Assembly: GCF_001865065.1 (NCBI RefSeq)
Contig: NZ_MJGN01000008.1
Span: 68,313 to 109,644, forward strand
DNA: 41,332 nt
Origin: Curtobacterium sp. MCBA15_008
GTDB taxonomy: Bacteria > Actinomycetota > Actinomycetes > Actinomycetales > Microbacteriaceae
Direction of reading: 5' to 3'
Shown here: piece after piece, positions 1 through 7,184 of the stretch
Numbering within the stretch: position 1 is the first letter of the stretch
Layout of the letters: each line of letters starts with the position of its first letter
Translations under genes and position numbers: made by a program
The notes under the pieces: generated by a model
The model's database searches: none
Told to the model about the DNA's origin: nothing
What the model saw: the letters and a program-made list of their open reading frames with translations, nothing else

Positions 1-38
1 GGCGGGGTGACGCCGGTACCGGGGTCGACCGGAGTGAC
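1..38. repeat. Linker repeat copy A (in coding sequence)
   Basis: This 38-bp stretch matches 352-389 with one mismatch. It encodes the VTPVDPGTGVTP linker in the minus-strand secreted protein. The two copies are in frame, 351 bp apart. Confidence 0.85.
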
Positions 39-827
39 CGGGGCAATCGGGGTGACCGGGGCAACCGGGGTGCCGGTCGTGTCGCCGAACGAGATCAGGA
101 GGGAGCCGAGGGCACTCGAGGTCTCGCCCGACACCTGGAGGACGCGGACCCGCTGCGCTCCCGAAGAGGCTGCCTCGACGAAGGCGACGGCCTGACCGCT
201 GGAGGCGTCGACGGACTGCTGCTTGCCGTCGACCATGATGTCGAACTTGGAGCCGGCGAGCTTCTGGCCCTCGATCTTGATCGAGGCGCGGCGCTGGAGG
301 CCGAAGTTCTCGACGAGCGAGACCTTCGGGGCGGCGATGGATGCCGCGGGCGGCGGGGTGACGCCGGTACCAGGGTCGACCGGAGTGACGGGGTTCGGCG
401 TCTGGGTGCCGTAGTTCGTCAGTCGCAGGTTCTGGTCCGACGCGGCGTGCTCGGTGCCCTGGAACGCGACGGCCTTGATGACCGTGAGGCCCTTCGGCAC
501 GACGACGTTGCACGAGAACACGTACGAACCGGCCGTGCCCTCCACGGTGGTGTCGGTGCAGAGCGTCTTGTCGCCGGACACCAGCTCGACCTTCGAGATC
601 GCGGTGCGGGACTGGACCTGGCCGCCGATGGTGGCGGTGCCGTCCTGGATGTAGGCGGTCCGATCCGAGCCGTACTGCCCGAGCGGAGTGTTCGCGCCGC
701 CCGTGTAGACGGCGGTGATCTCCGGCGCCGTGACCGGAGCGGTCGCGGCGAACGCGCCGACGGCCGGGACTGCCACCATGCCGGCGGTGAGAGCGCCGAT
801 CGTGATGGCCTTGATGGTGTTCTTCAC
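1..827 (-). CDS. Secreted repeat protein with Pro/Thr linkers, partial
   Basis: I do not recognise a named family. The visible 275 residues begin with a clear Sec signal peptide (basic MKNTIK start, hydrophobic stretch, cut near VGAFAA). A first beta-rich-looking module of about 100 residues follows, with two Cys spaced to form a disulfide (CTDTTVEG...FSC). Then comes a linker VTPVDPGTGVTPPP, a second module without Cys, and a second longer linker of the same kind (PVAPVTPIAPVTPVDPGTGVTP) at the window edge. The linker DNA repeats at 1-38 and 352-389, 117 codons apart, so the protein is probably a string of Ig-like modules exported to the cell surface or medium. The start is GTG at 825-827, chosen because a GAGGAAGG ribosome site lies just upstream and the signal peptide begins there. 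The C-terminus (sorting signal or not) is outside the window. An adhesin, polymer-binding or wall protein are all possible. Confidence 0.8.
   Translation of the reverse strand, partial: MKNTIKAITIGALTAGMVAVPAVGAFAATAPVTAPEITAVYTGGANTPLGQYGSDRTAYIQDGTATIGGQVQSRTAISKVELVSGDKTLCTDTTVEGTAGSYVFSCNVVVPKGLTVIKAVAFQGTEHAASDQNLRLTNYGTQTPNPVTPVDPGTGVTPPPAASIAAPKVSLVENFGLQRRASIKIEGQKLAGSKFDIMVDGKQQSVDASSGQAVAFVEAASSGAQRVRVLQVSGETSSALGSLLISFGDTTGTPVAPVTPIAPVTPVDPGTGVTP
352..389. repeat. Linker repeat copy B (in coding sequence)
   Basis: Second copy of the 38-bp linker repeat, one mismatch from 1-38. It separates the first two modules of the secreted protein and marks a likely recombination or module-duplication point. 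Confidence 0.85.
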
Positions 828-847
828 GTGAGTGAACCTTCCTCGAA

Positions 848-866
848 GCGTGTCAGGAGGACACGC
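848..866 (-). promoter_or_regulatory. 5' UTR hairpin upstream of secreted-protein gene
   Basis: A perfect 7-bp stem (848-854 with 860-866) and a 5-base loop sit about 21 bases before the GTG start. In the minus-strand transcript the loop reads CUCCU, which can pair with the AGGA of the nearby ribosome site. The AT-rich stretch at 876-905 upstream is the likely promoter area, unusual in this GC-rich window. The hairpin is seen; a role in translation is inference. Confidence 0.5.
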
Positions 867-912
867 ACTCGGAAGCTTATCTCCGAAATGCGAAATTGAA
901 ATATAACAGCAC

Positions 913-2235
913 TCAGTTTCCCACCCGGAGGAATCGCTGCAGTTGCGTGACGTGGCCCGGCTCGAGTTCGTCGAGGGTCGCGACGCCGAGCAGCCGCATC
1001 GTCCGTTCGATCTGCTCGGACAGGATCTGGATCATCCGATCGACGCCAGCCTCGCCGCCCGCCATCAGGCCGTACAGGTAGGCACGACCGACCATCGTGA
1101 ACTTCGCGCCGAGGGCGACCGCCGCGACGATGTCGGCGCCGGACATGATGCCGGTGTCGAGGTGTACCTCGGTGTCGTTCCCGACCTCCTTCACCACCTG
1201 CGGCAGCAGGTGGAACGGCACCGGTGCGCGGTCGAGCTGCCGGCCGCCGTGGTTCGACAGCGTGATGCCGTCGACGCCGAGGTCGGCCAGGCGCTTGGCG
1301 TCGGCCAGGGACTGCACGCCCTTGACGACGACCTTGCCCTTCCACTGGTCGCGGATCCACGCGAGGTCCTCGTAGGTGACGGTCGGGTCGAACATGTGGT
1401 CGAGGAGCTCGCCGACGGTGCCGGACCAGCGGTCGAGCGAGGCGAACGCCAGGGGCTCGGTCGTGAGGAAGTCGAACCACCACCACGGCCGGGGGATTGC
1501 GTTCACGATCGTCTTCGCGCCGAGCTGCGGCGGGATCGAGAAGCCGTTCCGCTTGTCGCGGAGGCGGGCTCCGGCCACGGGGACGTCCACCGTCACGAGC
1601 AGCGTGTCGAACCCGGCGGCCTCGGCGCGGGAGACCAGCGCCATGGACTTCTCGCGGTCCTTCCACATGTACAGCTGGAACCAGTTCCGGCCGTGCGGGT
1701 TGGCGTCGCGGACGTCCTCGATGGCGGTGGTGCCCATCGTGGAGAGCGAGAACGGGATGCCGGCGCGACCGGCCGCGCGGGCTCCGGCGCGCTCGCCCTC
1801 GGTCTGCATCATCCGGGTGAAGCCCGTCGGTGCGATGCCGAACGGGTACGCGACGTTCCCGCCGAGGACCTGCCGCGAGGTGTCGACCGAGGAGACGTCG
1901 CGGAGGATCGCGGGCGTGAACTCGATGTCCTCGAACGCCTGCCGGGCTCGGGCGAGCGAGATCTCGGCCTCGGCGGCACCCTCGGTGTAGTCGAAGGCGG
2001 CCTTCGGGGTCCGGCGCGCCGCGATCTTGCGCAGGTCCCAGATCGTCAGGGCGGACTCCAGGCGACGTCGCCGCGCGTTGAGGTCCGGCTTCTTGAACTG
2101 CATGAGCGGGGCGAGGTCGTGCACGGTCGGCAGCTGCCGCTTCACCCGGGCACGCGCGGTGGACGCGGGACCGGTCGAGGCAGCGGGGGCCCCGGTCGCG
2201 GGGTCGACGCGGTGCTGGTCGTCGGTCGTGGTCAT
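913..2235 (-). CDS. lldD: FMN-dependent L-lactate dehydrogenase (LldD type)
   Basis: 440 residues of the FMN-dependent alpha-hydroxy-acid dehydrogenase family, which oxidises L-lactate to pyruvate at the membrane. Visible family marks are the FMN-binding PTGF segment near 136-139, LVTVDVPV near 213-220, the catalytic-His motif SNHGGRQLD at 327-335 (His329), and the C-terminal [13 protein letters not shown] and MVGRA phosphate-binding segments. The N-terminus is about 50 residues longer than the core and low in complexity. It is the last gene of the rha operon: its ATG overlaps the rhaB stop by four bases (ATGA), a sign of translational coupling. The context gives the job: the aldolase/dehydrogenase upstream makes L-lactate, and this enzyme takes it to pyruvate. 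A different 2-hydroxyacid substrate (mandelate, glycolate) cannot be excluded from sequence alone. Confidence 0.88.
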   Translation of the reverse strand: MTTTDDQHRVDPATGAPAASTGPASTARARVKRQLPTVHDLAPLMQFKKPDLNARRRRLESALTIWDLRKIAARRTPKAAFDYTEGAAEAEISLARARQAFEDIEFTPAILRDVSSVDTSRQVLGGNVAYPFGIAPTGFTRMMQTEGERAGARAAGRAGIPFSLSTMGTTAIEDVRDANPHGRNWFQLYMWKDREKSMALVSRAEAAGFDTLLVTVDVPVAGARLRDKRNGFSIPPQLGAKTIVNAIPRPWWWFDFLTTEPLAFASLDRWSGTVGELLDHMFDPTVTYEDLAWIRDQWKGKVVVKGVQSLADAKRLADLGVDGITLSNHGGRQLDRAPVPFHLLPQVVKEVGNDTEVHLDTGIMSGADIVAAVALGAKFTMVGRAYLYGLMAGGEAGVDRMIQILSEQIERTMRLLGVATLDELEPGHVTQLQRFLRVGN

Positions 2236-3707
2236 GCGGTGCTCCTGACGGTGGTTCGATCGGGATCGGCGCGCGACGACGCCGAGGGGGTGTACCGCAC
2301 GGGCCGGGCGGTCCGTGCGACGGTGCTGCGGAGTGCCTCCAGTGAAGCCCCTCCGAGCCCCGCGAGTCCAGCGGCGCGCGCCTGCACCAGGACGTTGCCC
2401 AGCGCCGTCGCCTCGACGGGGCCCGCGAGCACGGGCAGCCCGGTGCGGTCCGCGGTGAGCTGGCAGAGCAGGCGGTTCTGCGATCCACCGCCGACCACGT
2501 GCACGACGCGGATGTCCTTGCCGGTGACGTCGCGGATCGTGTCGAGCGTCGAGGCGTAGGCGGTCGCGAGCGACTCGAGGATCGACCGGACGAACTCCGC
2601 ACGGGTGGCCGGCGCGCTCAGTCCGTGCGCCGTGCACCACGTCGCGATGCGCGACGGCATGTCGCCCGGTGGCGTGAACGACTCGTCCGCGGGGTCGAAG
2701 ACGGGGACCGGGGCGGTGACGGCCGCGGCGGAGGCGAGCAGCGCCTCCAGGTCGATGCGGTCGCCACCACGCTCCCAGGTGCGGACGCTCTCGGAGAGCA
2801 GCCACAGTCCGGACACGTTCTTGAGGAACCGGACCCGTCCGTCGACCCCGCCCTCGTTGGTGCAGTTGGCCTGTCGTGCCGCGTCGGACAGGACCGGGGC
2901 GTCGAGTTCGACGCCGACGAGCGACCAGGTGCCCGACGAGATGTACGCGAAGTCCGGGTCGGTCGCGGGGACCGCGACGACCGCGGAGGCGGTGTCGTGC
3001 GATCCGACGAGCGTGACGGGTGCGTTGCCGCCGACCTGGTCGGCGACGGCGGGCAGCAGGGGACCGAGTCGGTCACCCGGGTCGCGCAGGGTGGGCAGGA
3101 GTCCGGACGGGAGGCGCGCAGCCGCCCGCAACGCCGGGTCCCACCCACGCGTGGTCGCGTTCAACAGCCCGGTGGTCGACGCGTTCGTGCGCTCGGCCGC
3201 CTCGACGCCGGTCAGCCAGTGGCCGAGCAGGTCGGGGACGAGCAGCGCCCGCTGGGCGAGCGGCACGGTCGGGTCGGCGGCGAGCTGGAACACCGTGTTG
3301 AAGGGCAGGTGCTGCAGGCCGTTCCGTGCGTACAGCTCCGCGGCGTCGAGTCGTCCGTGCACGGGTGCGACCCCGTGCTCGTGGCGCTCGTCGCGGTAGT
3401 GGTAGGGCAGCCCGAGCAGGCGCCCCTCGCGGAGGAGCCCGTAGTCGACCGCCCACGAGTCGATCCCGATGCTGACGAGCTCGGGGTGCGCGCCGAAGGC
3501 CTGGCGGAGTCCGTCGGTCACCTGCCGGTACAGCTCGACGACGTCCCAGTGCAGGGCCTGCCGGTCGTGCTCGTGCACCGACACGGGGCCGTTCGGGAAC
3601 CGGGCGACGTGCTCCATCCGGACGCCGTCGGCGTCGACGTGGCCGACGATCACCCGGCCGCTCGTGGCACCGAGGTCGACCGCGGCGACGCTGCCGCTGG
3701 TGGACAT
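2232..3707 (-). CDS. rhaB: L-rhamnulokinase
   Basis: 491-residue FGGY-family kinase, close to the usual 489 of RhaB. It phosphorylates L-rhamnulose at C1 with ATP in the cytoplasm. The N-terminal phosphate loop DLGATSGR is at 11-18, the catalytic Asp lies in GSHDTAS near residue 238, and the ATP-side motifs [11 protein letters not shown] (about 255-265) and VVGGGSQN (about 404-411) are intact. SSGTWSL and the GGGSQN/EATALGN pair are typical of rhamnulokinases and L-fuculokinases. It lies 22 bp after rhaEW and overlaps lldD by four bases. With isomerase and aldolase in the same operon the rhamnulose assignment is firm. Confidence 0.92.
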   Translation of the reverse strand: MSTSGSVAAVDLGATSGRVIVGHVDADGVRMEHVARFPNGPVSVHEHDRQALHWDVVELYRQVTDGLRQAFGAHPELVSIGIDSWAVDYGLLREGRLLGLPYHYRDERHEHGVAPVHGRLDAAELYARNGLQHLPFNTVFQLAADPTVPLAQRALLVPDLLGHWLTGVEAAERTNASTTGLLNATTRGWDPALRAAARLPSGLLPTLRDPGDRLGPLLPAVADQVGGNAPVTLVGSHDTASAVVAVPATDPDFAYISSGTWSLVGVELDAPVLSDAARQANCTNEGGVDGRVRFLKNVSGLWLLSESVRTWERGGDRIDLEALLASAAAVTAPVPVFDPADESFTPPGDMPSRIATWCTAHGLSAPATRAEFVRSILESLATAYASTLDTIRDVTGKDIRVVHVVGGGSQNRLLCQLTADRTGLPVLAGPVEATALGNVLVQARAAGLAGLGGASLEALRSTVARTARPVRYTPSASSRADPDRTTVRSTA

Positions 3708-3729
3708 CGCTCCTACCTGCCGTCGTTCA

Positions 3730-5817
3730 TCAGCGCAGGAACGCGGCGGCGACACCGGCGTCGACGGGCACGTGCAGCCCGGTCGTGTGCGAGAAGTCGG
3801 CGGTGCAGATGGCGTAGACGGCGTTGGCGACGTTCTCCGGCACGACCTCGCGCTTGAGGATCGTGCGCTGGGCGTAGAACGCGCCGAGGTCCTGCTCCTC
3901 GATGCCGTAGGTCTTGGCGCGGTTCGCGCCCCATCCGCTCGCGAAGATGCCCGAGCCACGGACGACGCCGTCGGGGTTGATCCCGTTGACGCGGATGCCG
4001 TGCTCGCCGAGCTCGGCCGCGAGGAGTCGGACCTGGTGGGCCTGGTCGGCCTTGGTCGCCGAGTAGGCGATGTTGTTCGGGCCGGCGAACACCGAGTTCT
4101 TCGACGAGATGTAGACGATGTCGCCGCCGAGCCCCTGCTCGATGAGGACCTTCGCCGCCGCCTTCGACACCAGGAACGAGCCCTTCGCCATGACGTCGTG
4201 CTGCAGGTCCCAGTCCTGTTCGGTGGTCTCGAGCAGGCTCTTCGACAGGCTCAGGCCGGCGTTGTTCACGACCAGGTCGAGACCGCCGAAGTGCAGCAGC
4301 GTCTGCTGGATCGCGCGCTCGATGTCCGCTGCGGAGGTCACGTTCGCGGCGACGCCGATGGCCTGGTCCGGGCCGCCGATCTCGGCTGCCGCGGCGGTGG
4401 CCTTGTCGACGTCGAGGTCGGCGATGACGACCGCGGCGCCCTCGGCGGCCAGGCGCTTCGCGATCGCCTTGCCGATGCCGCTCGCGGCGCCGGTGACGAG
4501 GGCGATGCGAGTGGCGAGCTTCTTGGGGGCCGGCATCCGCTGGAGCTTCGCCTCTTCGAGGGCCCAGTACTCGATGCGGAACTTCTCGGCCTCGTCGATG
4601 GGGTCGTAGGTGCTCAACGACTCGGCGCCGCGCATGACGTTGATCGCGTTGACGTAGAACTCCCCGGCGACGCGGGCGGTCTGGGCGTCCTTGCCGTACG
4701 AGAACATCCCGACGCCGGGCACCAGCACGATGAGCGGGTCGGCGCCGCGGATCGCGGGGGAGTCCGGGTTCGCGTGGCGGTCGTAGTAGGCCTGGTAGTC
4801 CGCGCGGTACTGCTCGTGGAGTTCGTGCAGGCGGGCGGTCTGCTCGTCGACGCTCGCGGTGGCGGGCAGGTCGAGGATGAGCGGCTTGACCTTGGTGCGG
4901 AGGAAGTGGTCCGGGCAACTGGTGCCGAGCGCCGCCAGTTCTTCGGCGCGTTCGCTCGCGAGGAAGTCGAGCACGACGTCGCTGTCGGTGAAGTGACCCA
5001 CCACGGGCTTGTCGTGCCCGGCGATGCCGCGGATCGTCGGGGCGAGGGCAGCGGCACGTGCGTGGCGTTCGTCGGTCGGGAGCGCTTCGAACCCCGCTCG
5101 GACGCCGCCGAACGGGTCGGCCGCGCCGTTCGCCGCGATGTACTGCTCGGCGGTGTCGATGATCCAGCGCGAGTTCGCTTCGGCCTCCTCACTCGTCTCG
5201 CCCCAGGCCGTGATCCCGTGGCCACCGAGGATCGTGCCGATCGCCTGCGGGTTGTCCCGCTTGATCGCGGCGATGTCGAGCCCGAGCTGGAACCCGGGTC
5301 GGCGCCACGGCACCCACACCACCGTGTCGCCGAAGATCGTCGACGTCAGGGCGGGTCCGTCCGCCGCCGTCGCGATCGCGATGCCGGCGTCCGGGTGCAG
5401 GTGGTCGACGTGCGCGGCGTCGACGAGGGCGTGCATCGCCGTGTCGATCGACGGCGCCGCACCGCCCTTGCCGTGCATCGTGTAGTCGAACGCTGCGACC
5501 ATCTCGTCCTCGCGCTCCACCCCCGGGTAGACGTCCTGGAGGGCACGGACGCGGTCGACGCGCAGGACTGCGAGGCCCGCCGGGGTGAGGGTGCCGAGGT
5601 CGCCCCCGGAGCCCTTCACCCAGAGCAGCTCCACCGGCTCGCCGGTCACCGGGTCGGTGTCGGTGCCCTTCGCCGAGGTGTTCCCACCGGCGTAGTTCGT
5701 GATCCGCGGATCCGAGCCGAGCGCGTTGGAACGTGCGATGAGCGCACTGATCGTGGTGTCCGCGTCGGTGCCGTGCGTTGCGGGGTCCACCCGTGCCTCC
5801 AGGTCGTTGATCGTCAT
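3730..5817 (-). CDS. rhaEW: Fused rhamnulose-1-P aldolase / L-lactaldehyde dehydrogenase
   Basis: 695-residue two-domain enzyme. Residues 1 to about 425 are a class II aldolase/adducin domain with the phosphate-binding GGNTSAKG (44-51), the metal-binding HLHPDAG (139-145) and GGHG (198-201). This half should split L-rhamnulose-1-phosphate into DHAP and L-lactaldehyde. Residues about 435-695 are a short-chain dehydrogenase with TGAASGIG (442-449), NNAG (518-521), an active-site Ser in the ISSKNS segment near 570-575, and YSATK (585-589). In the known RhaEW family (described for rhamnose regulons of Bacillus and Chloroflexus) this half oxidises lactaldehyde to lactate. Here lldD in the same operon fits that role. 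It starts four bases after the rhaI stop and precedes rhaB by 22 bp. Both active sites look complete. Confidence 0.92.
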   Translation of the reverse strand: MTINDLEARVDPATHGTDADTTISALIARSNALGSDPRITNYAGGNTSAKGTDTDPVTGEPVELLWVKGSGGDLGTLTPAGLAVLRVDRVRALQDVYPGVEREDEMVAAFDYTMHGKGGAAPSIDTAMHALVDAAHVDHLHPDAGIAIATAADGPALTSTIFGDTVVWVPWRRPGFQLGLDIAAIKRDNPQAIGTILGGHGITAWGETSEEAEANSRWIIDTAEQYIAANGAADPFGGVRAGFEALPTDERHARAAALAPTIRGIAGHDKPVVGHFTDSDVVLDFLASERAEELAALGTSCPDHFLRTKVKPLILDLPATASVDEQTARLHELHEQYRADYQAYYDRHANPDSPAIRGADPLIVLVPGVGMFSYGKDAQTARVAGEFYVNAINVMRGAESLSTYDPIDEAEKFRIEYWALEEAKLQRMPAPKKLATRIALVTGAASGIGKAIAKRLAAEGAAVVIADLDVDKATAAAAEIGGPDQAIGVAANVTSAADIERAIQQTLLHFGGLDLVVNNAGLSLSKSLLETTEQDWDLQHDVMAKGSFLVSKAAAKVLIEQGLGGDIVYISSKNSVFAGPNNIAYSATKADQAHQVRLLAAELGEHGIRVNGINPDGVVRGSGIFASGWGANRAKTYGIEEQDLGAFYAQRTILKREVVPENVANAVYAICTADFSHTTGLHVPVDAGVAAAFLR

Positions 5818-5821
5818 CTGT

Positions 5822-6994
5822 CTACGCGCCCCAACCGGCCTGGACGCCGCCGACGCGGTCCTCGGCGATCGACTGCTGGTACCCGGAGTCCAGGTACGCG
5901 CGCATCGGGTTCGCCGGCAGACCGCGGGATTCGCGCCACGCGGCGAGGTCCGCTCGGACGTCGGTCTGGTACGCGTCCATGAAGACCTCGTTCGCGCCGA
6001 GGACGTCGTGGGCCTCTTGCGCGGCGGTCAGTGCCACGCGGTCGAGGAGCAGCGCCCGGGCCGTCATCTCCTGCACGTTGAGCACCGAGCGGATCTGACC
6101 GGGGATCTTGTCCTCGATGTTGTGGCACTGGTCGAGCATGAACGCGACGTCGGGGTTGTCGTAGCCGCCGCCGCGGATGACCTCGACCAGGATGCGGAAC
6201 AGCTGGAACGGGTCCGCCGCACCCACGATCAGGTCGTCGTCGGCGTAGAAGCGCGAGTTGAAGTCGAAGGAGCCGAGCTTGCCGAGGCGCAGGAGCTGCA
6301 TGACGATGAACTCGATGTTCGTGCCGGGGGCGTGGTGGCCGGTGTCGAGGCAGACCATTGCCTTCGGCCCGAGTGCCGCCGTCTGCACGTAGCTCGTGCC
6401 CCAGTCGGGAACGTCCGTGTGGTAGAACGACGGCTCGAAGAACTTGTACTCGAGCACCAGGCGCTGGTCGGCTCCGAGGCGGTCGTAGATCGTGCTGAGC
6501 GAGTCGTGCAGGCGGTCCTGGCGGGAGCGCATGTCCTCTTGTCCGGGGTAGTTCGAGCCCTCGGCGAGCCAGATCTTCAGGTCGCGGCTGCCGGTGGCGT
6601 CCATCACGTCGATGCACCGCAGGTGGTGGTCGATCGCCTTCTGCCGGATCGTCTCGTCGACGTGGGTCAGGGCGCCGAACTTGTAGTCGTCGTCCTGGAA
6701 CGTGTTCGAGTTCACCGTGCCGAGCCGCACGCCGTGCTCTTCTGCGTGGCGGCGGAGGTCGGCGAAGTCGTCCACGAGGTCCCACGGGATGTGCAGTGCC
6801 ACCGTGGGAGCGAGCCCCGTGTACTTGTTGACCTGGGCGGCGTCGGCGATCTTCTCGTAGGGGTCCCGCGGGGTGCCCGGCGTGCTGAACACCTTGAAGC
6901 GGGTGCCGGAGTTGCCGAAGGCCCAGCTGGGCAGCTCGATCTGCTGTCGGGCCAGCTGGTCGGCGATGCCGGCGAAGCTCGGGGTCGATGTCAT
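5822..6994 (-). CDS. rhaI: L-rhamnose isomerase (TIM-barrel, RhaI type)
   Basis: 390-residue sugar isomerase of the actinobacterial/Pseudomonas stutzeri L-rhamnose isomerase group, not the E. coli RhaA type. It converts L-rhamnose to L-rhamnulose using divalent metal. Likely metal and catalytic residues are Glu182 (LEYKFFEP), Asp217 and the His pair in CLDTGHH, the Asp cluster in FDFNSRFYADDD (243-254), and Asp288 (MLDQCHN). The ATG at 6992-6994 is chosen over an in-frame upstream Met because GAGGAAG sits about 8 bases before it, and because the upstream Met codon lies inside the operator. First gene of the rhaI-rhaEW-rhaB-lldD operon, with a recognisable promoter and LacI-type operator just upstream. 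Confidence 0.93.
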   Translation of the reverse strand: MTSTPSFAGIADQLARQQIELPSWAFGNSGTRFKVFSTPGTPRDPYEKIADAAQVNKYTGLAPTVALHIPWDLVDDFADLRRHAEEHGVRLGTVNSNTFQDDDYKFGALTHVDETIRQKAIDHHLRCIDVMDATGSRDLKIWLAEGSNYPGQEDMRSRQDRLHDSLSTIYDRLGADQRLVLEYKFFEPSFYHTDVPDWGTSYVQTAALGPKAMVCLDTGHHAPGTNIEFIVMQLLRLGKLGSFDFNSRFYADDDLIVGAADPFQLFRILVEVIRGGGYDNPDVAFMLDQCHNIEDKIPGQIRSVLNVQEMTARALLLDRVALTAAQEAHDVLGANEVFMDAYQTDVRADLAAWRESRGLPANPMRAYLDSGYQQSIAEDRVGGVQAGWGA

Positions 6995-7016
6995 CGTGTC
7001 ACTTCCTCGTGTGCGA

Positions 7017-7030
7017 TTGAATCGTTTCAT
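7017..7030. promoter_or_regulatory. LacI-type operator of the rha operon
   Basis: On the minus strand this reads ATGAAACGATTCAA, a palindrome around a central CG, as usual for LacI-family sites. It covers the expected transcription start of the rhaI promoter, so bound repressor would block initiation. The core TGAAACGATTCA recurs exactly at 15837-15848 before the MFS gene, and relatives lie at 12841-12854 and 12875-12888. Confidence 0.8.
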
Positions 7031-7059
7031 ACGGTACGCGCTGCGCGGGGTCCGCGCAA
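7031..7059 (-). promoter_or_regulatory. Promoter of rhaI-rhaEW-rhaB-lldD
   Basis: On the minus strand a -35 box TTGCGC (7054-7059) and a -10 box TACCGT (7031-7036) are separated by 17 bases. The start point should fall near 7024, inside the operator at 7017-7030. Confidence 0.65.
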
Positions 7060-7107
7060 GCGGGGTGGTGCGGGGGGTCCGGTGGGCGGCGGTGCGGTGG
7101 GCGACAT

Positions 7108-7175
7108 GTCGAACCACGATCCCGACATCGAACCGGCCGTTGCGGCCGGTTCGATGTCGGATACGTGGTTCGACG
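7108..7175. terminator. Long inverted repeat after the rhamnosidase gene
   Basis: A large hairpin: an inner near-perfect stem, CGACATCGAACCGGCCG against its complement around a TTG loop (about 7129-7165), and an outer pair TCGAACCACG / CGTGGTTCGA. It begins right after the rhamnosidase stop (7185) on the minus strand and lies upstream of the rhaI promoter, so it likely ends the transporter-rhamnosidase transcript. Confidence 0.65.
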
Positions 7176-7184
7176 CGGCCAGTG

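Noticed and set aside
447..899. 150-residue plus-strand frame opposite the secreted protein.
   Set aside because: Antisense to a gene with a clear signal peptide and ribosome site; no start signal of its own.
3469..5982. 837-residue plus-strand open frame opposite rhaEW.
   Set aside because: Shadow frame of a GC-rich gene; no ribosome site, repetitive Arg/Val/Asp composition, and the opposite strand has two intact enzyme domains.
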